Source of the DNA: Amorphochlora amoebiformis
Lineage: Eukaryota > Cercozoa > Chlorarachniophyceae
NCBI GenBank assembly: GCA_054601695.1
Contig: BAAHQB010000033.1
Coordinates: forward strand, 806,001-870,000
Direction: 5' to 3'
DNA length: 64,000 bases
Notes under the pieces: generated by a model
What the model saw: the letters and a program-made list of their open reading frames with translations, nothing else
What the model was told of the DNA's origin: nothing
The model's database searches: none
Shown: positions 50,768 through 64,000 of the stretch, one piece after another
Position numbering within the stretch: position 1 is the first letter of the stretch
Layout: each line of letters begins with the position of its first letter
Program-made: the position numbers and the translations under genes

Positions 50768-52028
50768 TCATCTCACCGGCGGCGCCCTCATGGGAGAACT
50801 CGGTCCATTAGCGCTCTGGGGGCGTCTCAATGGGCTGTCTTTGCGATAGGAGGGGACCGGGGGGGAGCGGGAGATTTGAGGGGATGATCTCTTGCTCTAA
50901 GGTAATGGTTTTTATTGGGTAATTTTAGATTTGACTTTCTTCTGGAAATGGTGGTACCTCAGCTGCTTTTTTGGCTTCCTCTCGCCTTGCCCGGGTCCTT
51001 CGAGGCACATGCTATGTATTCATATAATAAGTTTATGGACTTCATAATATATATATATATATATATATGTATGTATATACATATGTTTATACATATATAT
51101 ATATATATGTGTATATATATGTATGTATATTATGTACATATGTTTACATATATATACACGTATATATCTATATATATATATATACGTAAACACATGTACA
51201 TACATATATATATATATATATTATAAACATACATATATACATATATATATGTATGTATATATATATATATATATATTATAGAAATTGTTGACAAGTGGTC
51301 AATGATATTCAAGCATTGAATGTGACGATTTCGGTAGAGATGTAGAGATGAGTAGGAGAGAGGGAGTACAAGGGAGAATGCGGAGGTGATTTTGAGAGAG
51401 TTCGAAAGATATGTATATTTATATACATATATATATATATACACACATATATATATAAACCTCTATATACACACACATATACGCATATCGGTTGGGAAAA
51501 TATACCATGGAAATAATGTATATGATAAACATGTATATATACATACATATATACATATACATGTGATGTATCGATTTCGTACACACGTAAATCGATTTTG
51601 ACATGAATCAATAAGGGCAGGGTAAGGTTTGAGCAAGAGTGCGAGTGGACTGGGTCAGAATATTTATGTAATCGCACACGCATGTTCATATTTATAAAAT
51701 ATACACGAACACATATGGTGACAAGTCACGTCTTCCTTCTCACTTCAAAATATTAGTATATACACGCGAGTATTCATATGTATGTAATACAAACACATAT
51801 ATATATATATATATATATAATATAATATAATATACATTTAGATATCTTTCTAGACATGGTTGACGTACCTTGTGGATAGAAAACACACGATAGAGGTAGC
51901 ATTTTCCTGGCGAACGGGACCCTATCCATACCCTTGAGCTAAGAGGGTTAAGGTAGGGTATAAGGGTTGGGTTGGATTGGAGTTTGGGAAATATGTATGT
52001 ATCGTATATAATGATAGATACATATACT

Positions 52029-52073
<45 letters not shown>

Positions 52074-53364
52074 TATCTATATATATAGAAAATATATATA
52101 TCTCTGAATGGATGTAATATTATATATGTATATGTATATGTGTGTGTACATCTAAATATATATATATATATACATACATATATATACATATATATATGTA
52201 TACATATATATATATATATAAATATATTTATATATAAATTATATATATATATATGTGTATATATACATATTATATATATATATATATACATAAGCTCAAT
52301 TATATGAAAATCCATACAGAAATATACAGATATTTTTACATATAATATATATATATATACCATATACCATATATTTTATGGGTACATGTGTGCATATATC
52401 ATATGTAGATATAAAAGTATAACACAATAAACCTTGCGAATTGCATACATGTAACTGTGCCCGCCGTGATTCTTATCTCCCCTGTACTTTTGGTGGTTTC
52501 TGAGAGTGTGTGCATTTATATCATTCAAAATTGTATTATGTACATATAAATTAGATGTATATAGACTACCCACAAATACATAATGCATATGCATCTAAAA
52601 ACATAAATTACAAACATGTTACATATGTAAATACATCTACACTTATACCAGCATCGAAAATTCGAATTAATTGGTTCCGAGCCCCCCCCCCAGCCCAGAC
52701 GGATCCCAGAACTTTCTCAATAGTAGTTACGGCAGCAGGCCTCGGCTGTAGGGTTACAAGGTGAGGTTTAAGGTAGGACTAACCTTAGGGTTAGGTAACG
52801 GCTAGAATAGTAAGGTTAATGAGATCTTTCTCCTAAGTCTTAATGAAGCTTTATTTATAATTCAGCGTTACATTTTTCGGTGAATATGTTCCCAAACCAG
52901 ATGCTTAGGTTTACAGCGAGGGTTAAAAAAGGGTTGGGGTTAGGGTAAGAAATATATCTCTGTTTTACACATGTTTTGAATATGTAAATACATTTTATAT
53001 ATATATATATATATATGAATATATATATATATATATATATATAAATATATAATATACATACATATACATCTATATATATATATATATATATGTAAACATA
53101 TTTATATGTATATACATATCAAACATCACTTACCCCGACAGCAAATGCTTTAATTCGATTCTTAGTGCCAAGGTCCCAGATTTCTATCAACCCATTAGCA
53201 GACCCGGACCTACGTAGGATCAGGGTTAGTGTTATGTCTACGGTCGAATCAACGTTAGCTTAAGTTTCCAAAGAGGGTTAAGATTACGGTTAGGGTTTAG
53301 CATTTCAACCAGATCGTGTCGTTGATCTGCTTTAAGCAGAGGACCTATTTATGTAGGATTGAGC

Positions 53365-53427
<63 letters not shown>

Positions 53428-53510
53428 TATGATATATATATATATATATATTATATATTTATATATATATGTATATATGTATATAGAATGTATTTATGTA
53501 TAGAATGTAC

Positions 53511-53541
<31 letters not shown>

Positions 53542-54265
53542 CATATATATATTATTTTTACATATATAATATAATATATTTATATATATGCATATACATG
53601 CATTCGTGTGTGTGCACGATACACATATAATATTTTCTTACAGACACATCTCACCTCCGGGGCCTTTTTCCCTCGAGAAATCGTAAAAATGCTATCTCCA
53701 ACGGATTCTTGAACGGGTACCTAGAATATGAGAATACGTGTAAAATGTATATATGTGTGTACATGGAAATTAAGTGTCCTTGCACGTTCATATGCATTCA
53801 TAAATCTATATCGTATTATACACACACACATACAAATTTGACATAATACACATTTAATAAATACATACACATATATATATATATACATAAATATATATAT
53901 ATAGAGAATATGCATATATATATATATATATATATAATATATATATATATGTATATACATATATATAATATATAAATATATATATGTATGTATATATATA
54001 TGTATATTTATATATATAAAATATATACATATGTGAAATATGTATGCAGATTTGTAACTTGAATGTGCAACCTTCCAAACTCTTATGCCGTCCTCCGCAC
54101 ATGACCATAGCTCTCCACGCTTTTTATCAAGAACCATAGATCTACGTATACATTATACGTACATATAAAATATATATATGTATATATGTATTGTACTTGT
54201 GTATATCAGTACATACATATATAAAAATATATTTATATACATATATATATATATATATTATAATT

Positions 54266-54308
<43 letters not shown>

Positions 54309-54341
54309 TCATATAGATACACATATATAAATACTATATAT

Positions 54342-54394
<53 letters not shown>

Positions 54395-54916
54395 GTATCT
54401 TTATGTATATGTACATGTATCTAAATATATGTTTGTATATATACTGTTAATGTAAATATATTGTATTATACCGAATCCATCCTTTGTGACCTAACAACTT
54501 AAGGTTCATATTCCCGTCCTGCACAATCTGATCAAAGCCAAGGTTCACACTTACGCTGTCAAATTCAACTTAAAATGACAGTCAGGAGGAGAACACGGGC
54601 TAAATTAGAGTAATTCACGATTTGTGTTTCACTAGTGATTCCCAGAATCTATGGGCATTTATCACCTGAGAGTCCTGGCCAGCCGTCCAATAATTTGCAT
54701 CATCTATAGCCGAGCACATGATTCCTTGGTTTAAATTACGGTTACGGTTGGCGTTGGGGGTCGGATTTGGGGGAAAAATGGGAAGAGATGGAATACTGAG
54801 ATGTGAATGTTTTTGTTATTGTGTGTGTTTTTTAACGTAAACATGAATATACACCTCCGCTATGAAGGAGGGAGTTCTCCATTTGCTTGTAGTTCTTGGG
54901 ACCATGTTCCCTGGTT

Positions 54917-54957
<41 letters not shown>

Positions 54958-54980
54958 TATATATATATATATATATATAC

Positions 54981-55012
<32 letters not shown>

Positions 55013-55059
55013 TTGTATGCATATAAGTATATGTAGCATGTATTATACACGCATATGCT

Positions 55060-55106
<47 letters not shown>

Positions 55107-55192
55107 ATATGTACTATTTATTTATGTATATCTATGTAAACATTTCCATATACGTATATATAAAGGGGTATCTCTCTCTATATATATATAGG

Positions 55193-55236
<44 letters not shown>

Positions 55237-55657
55237 ATATAATATATACAACACAATTCTACATACATGCATATATTATAAATAATAAATATATATATAT
55301 GTATTATTACATAATATATATATATATATATATTATATAAAATCATATATATATATATATATGTATAGTATATCTATATACATGTGTATGTGTATGTATC
55401 TATGCATATATTTTTAATTGTATTCACGTGTTTTTATATTAATGTGTGTGCATATTTGAAAGACAGCTATCTCTATGTGTAATTCTCTTGATATGTTGAC
55501 CATAATATCCACATGTACATGTGTAATATGAAATATAATGAGTGCACAAATGTGTAAACTTATTCGTTTATAGTTTACTTTGAACAAATCTCAAAACGGT
55601 GAAGAAACCCATCGGAGCTGCCGAGCCATACATTCTTTCCGCTAGCACATACATATG

Positions 55658-55740
<83 letters not shown>

Positions 55741-55782
55741 AAATATATATATATATATATATACATACATACCAACATACGC

Positions 55783-55837
<55 letters not shown>

Positions 55838-55895
55838 TATATGTGAATATATAGATATATACATATATGTATGCATACATATAGTATATATAGAT

Positions 55896-55928
<33 letters not shown>

Positions 55929-56006
55929 AATATATATATATATATATACATATATGTATATATATGTATATGAGTATATATATATATATATATACCTATT
56001 CGGATG

Positions 56007-56038
<32 letters not shown>

Positions 56039-56457
56039 CGTATTTATAGATATACATATAAGTGTAACTATATACAAATAGATAAGTATGTTATATGCAT
56101 AAATGCAAAAACCAATTGGATAGTATGTATAATAATTAATAACCCATAACTAGTATAAACCAAATGTAAATATAATACGCATATCTATACCTGTAAAATA
56201 CGATTACGAGCATGTACATGTATATAATATTATATGTGTGTATATATATATATATATATTATATATATATATTATATATATATATATATTATATATATAT
56301 ATATATGTATAATATATATGATATATAATATATGTATTTATATGTATGTACACCGTCTCATAATGGTGTTAACAAAGAATTTATGTGCCGTCTTAGAGTC
56401 ACCGCGGGTTGCCGACAAATTTTTCTAATAACGTATTTTAGCGTATTAAACACTGGA

Positions 56458-56490
<33 letters not shown>

Positions 56491-56501
56491 TTGAACATTG
56501 G

Positions 56502-56559
<58 letters not shown>

Positions 56560-56755
56560 CCTGCATAAATGTTATCTATGTATATATTTATTCACGTGAT
56601 ATAGCAATGTACAATACATATATACAGACACATATATGTTTAAATATTGTATTTGTGTTTGTGTGTGTGTGTGTGTGCACAAATACAATATTTTTTCACA
56701 TATTATATATATATATATATATATATATTATATTAGATATATATGTAAAAATTAT

Positions 56756-56787
<32 letters not shown>

Positions 56788-56986
56788 GTATATATTATAT
56801 TTTTATATGTCTCCATGTGTATAATTTTATGTATGCATAATATTTATCATGGATATGAAACGGTATATATATAGGCAACATATCAGTATATTATATAATA
56901 TAATGTGTATATATGGCGCATTAGCCTCAACCTAACTAACCCTAGCCACACAACCCTCCCAATCCCCTATGTACAGGTACATATTT

Positions 56987-57040
<54 letters not shown>

Positions 57041-57353
57041 ATAGATATATATTATAGATATACATACATGTACCTAAAATTATGAATATGTATACATGCT
57101 GATATTAAAATCTACTTTTCATATATTACAATCAGCTTTCCGGTGAGATTATCGCGGACATGTATAGTCCCATCCCTCGAAGCAACCCAAACTGTATATG
57201 TCAATGTACACATACGTATGCGTGCATATGTATACACATATATTTACAATGTGTATTACGTTCACATAATAATATATATATATATATATCATATATATAT
57301 ATATATATATATACATGTACATATGTATATATATATATATATATATATAAATA

Positions 57354-57394
<41 letters not shown>

Positions 57395-57439
57395 TGTATA
57401 ATGTATACTTGTTTGTAATTATATGTATATTTAAATATA

Positions 57440-57483
<44 letters not shown>

Positions 57484-57560
57484 GTGTATATATATATACT
57501 TATATACATATATATATATACATATATATGTACATATACACACATATATATATATACATA

Positions 57561-57613
<53 letters not shown>

Positions 57614-57685
57614 TGTATATATGTATATACATACACATATACATATACACATATATACATACATTTAAATATAAAAATACGTATA

Positions 57686-57719
<34 letters not shown>

Positions 57720-57908
57720 CACACACATACATATGTATATATATATATATATTAATATATGTAAATATATATATTTATATTTATATGTATATGTATATAC
57801 ATTTACATATATGTATACATAACACTCTATATATAACATGTATATGCAAAATACATATAAAAAAACATTGTAAATATATATATATATATATATATATGTA
57901 TTTATGTA

Positions 57909-57957
<49 letters not shown>

Positions 57958-58003
57958 CATATGTACGTATATACCATACATGTATGGGTATATACATTAT
58001 ACA

Positions 58004-58047
<44 letters not shown>

Positions 58048-58124
58048 GTATATATAATATATATATATATATGTGTGTATATATATTATATATTATATAT
58101 ATTAACATAAATAGTGCATACGAA

Positions 58125-58172
<48 letters not shown>

Positions 58173-58243
58173 TATACATATATATATATATATATATTTT
58201 ATACATAAAAATAGAAGGAATATGAAAAATTTACATAATAATC

Positions 58244-58284
<41 letters not shown>

Positions 58285-58417
58285 GATTATTATGTATATA
58301 TATATATATACATATATAAATATTATATATATATATATATGTATACATATTAATATATGTATATTCGTTTTATGTAATTCATTATAATATTTTATATATA
58401 TATATATATATTATATT

Positions 58418-58453
<36 letters not shown>

Positions 58454-58460
58454 TAGATTA

Positions 58461-58492
<32 letters not shown>

Positions 58493-59482
58493 TTATATCT
58501 ATAAATATATCTGTAAATACACACCCATGTCGTCAATGCTGTGTAAGCACCGGACAGCTTGCTTCAGCGCCACAGCTTTCACAAACTGACAGATTCACGC
58601 ACCAAAACACATACATACCAACAACACACAAACAGAGAATCACAGCCGGCCGTAATACACCCTTTGCATACGCGGCAACAAACATGCTCGTATAGCTTTT
58701 GACATCCCTGACATATTTCGGCCAGGTCATGCTCTCATGACCGGTGAACTCACATGTACTACCCACCGCGGCCTTATACTTGCTCACAGTGGTGATCAAC
58801 CCCATTATACATGCTCCCTATTGGCGAATGTACTACCCTAAATATCACTAAAACATTTTACAGTAAAATACCAACCTGAGCTTTCTGTCCATTCTGCTCC
58901 GTTTTGTCAGATTTGAGCTTCTTCTGCAGTATTCCCAGGGTTCCAGACCTTGCAGAGATAGTCCTCGATGCCATATCCACACTCTCAGCACCCTCGATGT
59001 CAACCTGCAAGTCAGAACTGTTATGTTGTTCTTATGTGCACATGCTCGGGAAGTGTCCATGATCCTTATATGAATACAATACGTGTGCATATGCGTGTAT
59101 GGAAAGATGTTTGTGTGCACACGAAAACATATAAATATATGCGTGTGGGAAATATGTGCGTGTGGGTGTGGATGTGAGTATGGGGTGAAATTAGCATCTA
59201 TCTTCCGGTTGTTTTTTCGCGAATTTATCTTCTATCTAGCTCTAGCTCCTCAAATAAACGCTCGGAATCTCCCTTTGTGGAGGTGATTGGGAGTACGCTG
59301 GGTTCTCCTTTTCTGGAAATGTGGGGCAAGATGCTGCAACGTATGTCATACGAAATTGTACGCTTTACCTCAAGAGTGTCAAAGTCGGTTAGTGTCGGTA
59401 CGCTATCTCTCCGCTCCTTAAAGCTATTGCCGGCTTCCCGCGAGTCTGGGAGGCTATTCCTGCGCTCCGGAGACCTGTCCAT
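50768..59482 (-). CDS. Seven-bladed WD40 beta-propeller protein (possibly the N-terminus of the fimbrin gene)
   Basis: A protein-interaction propeller; partner unknown. Nineteen exons join in phase: 59369-59482 (ATG), 58876-59004, 58659-58817, 58525-58585, 57130-57191, 56354-56424, 55579-55641, 54855-54910, 54666-54724, 54472-54518, 54072-54141, 53655-53720, 53310-53326, 53134-53209, 52649-52745, 52433-52499, 51869-51938, 50936-51011 and 50777-50838. The N-terminus is Ser/Arg rich ([20 protein letters not shown]). Seven blade cores follow: [39 protein letters not shown] with [44 protein letters not shown] with LIRIFD, and [18 protein letters not shown] basic then Pro/Ser tail ends SSPMRAPP. 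If the last donor (CCG|GTGAGA) is not used, translation stops two codons later at TGA (50768), giving about 476 residues. If used, the frame may run into the coiled-coil fimbrin gene. Exon 53310-53326 is only 17 nt. Confidence 0.85.
52746..53133. repeat. WD40-gene intron with degenerate telomere-like repeats and (AT)n
   Basis: Degenerate TTAGGG-like words at 52746-52955 followed by (AT)n to 53092. The flanking exons (53134-53209, 52649-52745) join in phase 0. Similar TTAGGG-like words occur at 51940-51985 and 53215-53305. Confidence 0.6.
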
Positions 59483-60555
59483 GTCGGTGATCAAAAAACC
59501 GCAAAATCAGGCGATGGCTAGGCTCGGTGCCGTCGTTGAGAAGCCAAAATTGTAAAAATATGGGTCGACGGAGGTATTTTCTGAAACCGTAAGATTCCGG
59601 AATTGAAACCGCCGAATATGGAAGTGGATTGGGGGATGGATTTACCAACGCACGGACTGGCTAGAACGCTGCTTAGCAAAACTCTAGACGCCTCGAGGCC
59701 TATTCGTTGTCGGCGTTCGATCGAGAACGAACTAACACAAGGGGGGGGGAAGAAGATCACTCTTGAAAATTTCCAGGGGATGGATTCTGTCGACAACGCT
59801 TTTTTAAGGCTGAACTGTCTCTCTATGATAAGGAATTTGCCCAGAGAGGAATACAATCAGTGCTCAATATACTGGTATTAATGGAACTGAATTGAAATCT
59901 CAGTACCGGGGCTGGGCGCTTAAAACCGTCCTGCTAGGGGATGTCTTAAGTTGTCTCCCTGGAGGTGGTTGACTTGGAAGAGGTAAATCCCAGTCGCGAA
60001 GACGCTGTTGGGCATTGCGTTTCTAAATACTGTCGTAAGAGCATATAACTTCACGGTGTCAGTTGTTAACAAATATTACTGCATGTTCTAAAGGGTTTTT
60101 CAGATTGCCTGGTTTCAAGAATTGATATCGAATCGAGACTTCTTCATCCCAAGTTCTCGTCTCTCTTTCTCCGTCTCTCTCCCCTGATCCTCTCTTCTCT
60201 TTTATGCCTCACCCTCCGACTATCTAGACGGTATGAAATAAAACAAGATATGTATATATGTATATTCACTAGATGTATATCCGAGTACTCTGTTATATTA
60301 CATCTAGTACATATGAGTATATACATCATGATCTAGATGATATAATATATTATACCATCTCATGATTAGTGGCTGCAAATATGTATATTTATATATATAC
60401 ATATGTAAATATATAATATATATATATAAAAATACTCTGGATAGTACTAGTACTAGATCTAGTAGATTTTCTAGATCTGACTAATAATGATAATGGTATT
60501 ATCCATATTATAGTACCCTAGATATCTATATATCTATCTAATATCTAGAATATAC

Positions 60556-60586
<31 letters not shown>

Positions 60587-61194
60587 GTATATATATATAT
60601 ATAGTTCTATATTATATATTATATATATATATATATATATACGTATCTACTATAGATCTAGAGTATACATAGTGTAGACTATAATGTATACATGCAGATG
60701 CATAATATTATAATACTATTTATGAGTGATTGGTGGGATGAAATCCTAATTGGTTGGATATTTGGGATATCTATTAACAAACAATTGAAACGCGGCAGAA
60801 CTACTGCAACTCATCAGGCGACAGGTAGCTACAGCCCTCGCTGGCGTTCGTTGGTATGAGAAGAGGTTGTTCTGCAGCTGTTATCTTCCTCCATTCGAGC
60901 TTCATCTCTCGTAGTCACCCGCTGGAAGCCAAATCTCATCAGCGTGGTTTGACGCATAACTCGAATCCTCTGTCGTTCTTGAAGCGACTGTGGGGAAATA
61001 AAATCAGTCAAATTGATACTTCGCGTACGGTTCCCTGTATTAAGGATACCATTTGAGACATCTGCCTTGCAATTTGATCGCTGTAGGACTTCCTTTCGCG
61101 CACAGTGCCCATGGTCAAACCTCAAAGCCGTTAATGTTGGATTCCGAAGCCGAAAATAAGATTTTCAATAATTCTTCGGCTCTCGCCATTGACG
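59483..61194. other. Unassigned spacer between divergent genes, with a CTAGAT-rich block
   Basis: Lies between the start of the WD40 gene (-) and the start of KDSR (+), so it should carry both promoters. Bases 59490-60230 and 60720-61130 are of coding-like composition but give no recognisable protein. A minus-strand stretch after CCACAG near 60990 reads SLQERQRIRVMRQTTLM before a GTGACT donor and could be an exon of an unidentified gene. Bases 60240-60710 are AT-rich with many CTAGAT/TCTAGA words. Confidence 0.45.
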
Positions 61195-63312
61195 ATGAGT
61201 CCTGCGTATTGGATCGGAGGAATAATTGGGGCTATTTTTGTTCTCGAAACCCTCTCAAGGCTCGTTCGAAAATCTTCCGCGTCAGTCAAGGGGAAGCACA
61301 TGTACAAATTTTCAAGAGAAGGCTCCCAACGTCGGTTCGTTTGAATATGATGCTATGGTGCAGAGTTATCACGGGCGGTTCAACTGGCATAGGATTCTCC
61401 CTCGCCAAAAAGTTTGCAGCTCTTGGTGCAAATGTTACGATCATGGTAAATGAGCCCCGAAAATTGATCATTAGCGAGTCTGACCCGCTGGTTGCAGGCT
61501 CGCACGGAAGCGAAACTAAAATCTGCCGTCGGAGAGATTAAAAAGAGCGCAAAAGGTTTCTTTAATTCATAATCTATCTTCTACCCTATCTGCTGACCTC
61601 AACCCGAACTAAAATTTCCATCGATACCCTGCTGCAACCTAACAAGCAATGCATTCGAGCTGACGTGTTAACACGTTTAGTGTACACCCACGCTTCTACA
61701 CCATTTACTTATTGAAACCAATGGTACACATGCTTTGGTCTCAGAAGTATAATTGCACAGCTTTACATCGCTAGCATTCATGTTCTTGCGGGTGAAAATA
61801 CCTCACGGCTTGCCAATACCAAATATCGGAAAAATATCGGCAAATTATAAATCTTTGACTGCCCACTGCATATTTCAATCAGATGGAGTTCGAGTCGAGT
61901 ACAAGAGCGTTGATGTCACGGATGAGAAGAAGGTGTTTTCTGCCATGGAGTACTGCGAAAAGGTTGCACCAGAGGGAGGGAGGAGATTAAGAATCTAGAT
62001 CTCAATTCGTATCGCCCCTTCTCCACTCTCTCTAATCGTCTCTCACGTTGTCCGCCTCTCTCCCCACTCTCGCCTCCTCTAATGCTCCTCTTCTCCCTCC
62101 TTCTCCCTATGTTTTTGTGTGTGTAATTATATTGTGTATAAAATAATAATTTTATATTCAAATTCGTACACATTTAATATTTAATACCTCAACCACACAA
62201 CACTAACAACACACATGCATACACACACACACATACACGTGTATATATGATATATATGTGGGTGGCTACAAATCAGCGAGAGGTGTAAATGTGTACACGT
62301 AACAGTTAGAAAGATGGACAAGAGAAGAAGACCTACACACACAGGGAGAGAGATTGTTTGAGAGGATGATTCAGAACCCAGGAACGCCACAAAAATCTGA
62401 CTAACCAGTGGTGCTTCTCGTATGATTATGGATTAGACCCAGGATATCGCGATGCTTATCATGTCAGCCGGACAGGCGACCCCCGGATACTTTCTCGACC
62501 AGGACATCGACCAGTTTAAGCGCCACATGAACCTCAACTACTTTGGGAGCTTACACTCCGTGAAGGTTAGATATCCTACACGTGTATACAATTACATCTA
62601 CTATGTGAGGCATTCAATCTCCTCCCTTAAGCTTACAAGAGAGAAAACCCTCGCATATTCACACATACCGACAGAAATAGATACATCACCTATTGCTGTG
62701 ACAATGAACAGGCTGTTGCGCCGTACATGACATCCCGAGGGAACGGCAAGATCGTCTTCATTAGCAGCGCCGCGTCCTCCATCCCCATTATAGGCTACTC
62801 AGGCTACACTCCCACGAAGTGAAACTTGTGTTATAGGGTTACGACTACGGTCAGGGTTAGGTAATTGTGAAATCTCTAGGGATATCAGTGTGTGATATGA
62901 ATATGGTAAGGTTCTGAATTAGGGTTAGGGTTTGAGGGTTAGGGTTCAAGATTAGGATTAGAGGGTTAGTGTTGGGGTTCCAAGTTTCTTTTCGGAATTA
63001 ATTAAAAAGTGTCCTTTTTTTGTGAAAGGTGTGCGGTCCGAGGCCTCTCCGACGTGCTGCGGATGGAGTTCAAGGTAAACGTTACCTAATCATAATCTAA
63101 CCGTGAATCCTAACCCTAGCCCTAACCCAAAACTTAACCTTAAACCCCTAACCCAGCCTTTAGCCAAAACCCTAAACGTAACCCCAACCCAAGCCCTAAC
63201 CCTAACATTAACTTTAAGGGCTTTGGCGTTAATGTTTCCATTGCTTATCCGCCTGATACTAGAAGTCCTGGGTTCGATCGAGAGAATCTCACCAAGCCTG
63301 AGGAGTGCAAGA
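61195..63312 (+). CDS. 3-ketodihydrosphingosine reductase (C-terminus not found)
   Basis: A short-chain dehydrogenase that reduces 3-ketodihydrosphingosine to dihydrosphingosine with NADPH at the ER membrane, the second step of sphingolipid synthesis. Eight exons: 61195-61301, 61364-61445, 61498-61555, 61883-61962, 62443-62565, 62712-62818, 63029-63074 and 63219-63312. The N-terminal exon is a membrane anchor (YWIGGIIGAIFVLETL). Then come GKHIVITGGSTGIG (cofactor-binding glycines), MSAGQATPGYF (NAG-type motif), KIVFISSAAS (catalytic Ser), YTPTKCAVRGL (catalytic YxxxK) and VSIAYPPDTRSPGFDREN, typical of KDSR/TSC10. The K of YxxxK is split by an intron (AA|GTGAAA ... AG|G); unspliced, a TGA follows. 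About 90-100 residues of C-terminus are missing: either beyond the window, or the gene ends at a doubtful extra exon 63343-63374 after a 30-nt intron. After exon 61883-61962 an alternative reading keeps VAPEGG. Confidence 0.9.
62819..63218. repeat. KDSR introns with telomere-like repeats in both orientations
   Basis: The intron 62819-63028 carries GGGTTAGGG-like words (+ orientation), while the next intron 63075-63218 carries CCCTAACCC-like words. They flank the 46-nt exon 63029-63074, which remains intact. Confidence 0.65.
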
Positions 63313-63374
63313 GTAAACCACGTCTTAACTGCGTCTTCTTAGGAGAGAAAGATAACATCCCCTTGCATGCTTAG

Positions 63375-63476
63375 GAGGGGAAGGGAAGGGGGAGATATAG
63401 AAATATATATATATATATAAATTTTAACATGTGTAGGTATGTGGTTATATATATAAATGATACTCATGTATATAAA

Positions 63477-63512
<36 letters not shown>

Positions 63513-63578
63513 TATATATACATTTATATATATATATATATATATATAACTGTATACGTTGATTTTTAATATATTTAG

Positions 63579-63640
<62 letters not shown>

Positions 63641-63755
63641 TATATGGTGTGTGGAACATGTGTGGAATATGTGTGTGGAATATTTGTTTATATATGAATT
63701 ATATATATGCACTTATGTATACTTATACATATTATTTTTCATATATACATATATA

Positions 63756-63830
<75 letters not shown>

Positions 63831-63907
63831 GTATATATATATACATATGCATATATATATATAATTATATGTATATATATATTTATAAATGTATATATGT
63901 GATATAT

Positions 63908-63940
<33 letters not shown>

Positions 63941-64000
63941 GAAACTTATGTACATCTATATATACACACATACACACAGAACATATATTTATATACATAT
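63375..64000. repeat. AT and AAT microsatellites at the right edge
   Basis: (AT)n arrays (63480-63510, 63526-63548, 63758-63812) and (AAT)n at 63618-63640, with GTGTGGAATATG repeats at 63645-63690. No exon is seen, so the KDSR C-terminus, if it exists, is likely beyond this edge. Confidence 0.8.

Noticed and set aside
63313-63342. A 30-nt intron leading to a terminal KDSR exon ([10 protein letters not shown], stop)
   Set aside because: The intron is much shorter than any other here and the protein would lack the normal C-terminal third; more likely the gene continues past the window.

Overview
The window is nuclear DNA from an intron-rich eukaryote, probably a unicellular protist or alga. 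I cannot place it further. The evidence is: spliceosomal genes with GT-AG (and two GC-AG) introns whose phases join consistently over dozens of junctions; very small exons (13-160 nt); introns swollen by (AT)n microsatellites; and TTAGGG/CCCTAA telomere-like repeats scattered through introns and spacers. Most long open frames here are (AT)n translations (runs of I, Y, H, M) and are not genes.

Layout. 1-6.6 kb: no confident gene. It holds AT microsatellites, telomere-like arrays and a 39-bp satellite unit embedded in those arrays. 6.9-11.94 kb (-): a protein arginine methyltransferase (PRMT) in ten short exons, C-terminal part not resolved. 11.94-12.17 kb: a 230-bp divergent promoter region with four GATATC palindromes. 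12.17-15.27 kb (+): a TPR-SET protein methyltransferase in four exons. 15.27-16.28 kb: a spacer rich in CTAGAT between convergent genes. 16.28-49.84 kb (-): a giant gene of about 65 exons, with a long modular coiled coil followed by four calponin-homology (CH) domains in fimbrin/plastin order. 50.77-59.48 kb (-): a seven-bladed WD40 propeller protein. It may be a separate gene, or the N-terminal part of the fimbrin gene. 59.5-61.2 kb: unassigned spacer. 61.2-63.3 kb (+): 3-ketodihydrosphingosine reductase (KDSR), C-terminus not found. 63.4-64 kb: AT microsatellites.

The main discovery candidate is the minus-strand block 16.3-59.5 kb. Reading exon by exon, with splice phase as the test, gives a coiled coil of about 1,200 residues fused in frame to a fimbrin actin-bundling module, immediately downstream of a complete WD40 propeller on the same strand. 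If one gene, it encodes about 2,300 residues: propeller, proline/serine linker, segmented coiled coil with about 200-residue repeats, then CH1-CH4. I could not bridge one phase break at 50.30-50.78 kb, so both one-gene and two-gene models are given.

The genes share no obvious pathway: two protein methyltransferases, a cytoskeletal crosslinker and a sphingolipid enzyme. All gene models are read by eye from splice signals, phase and family motifs; transcripts would settle them.
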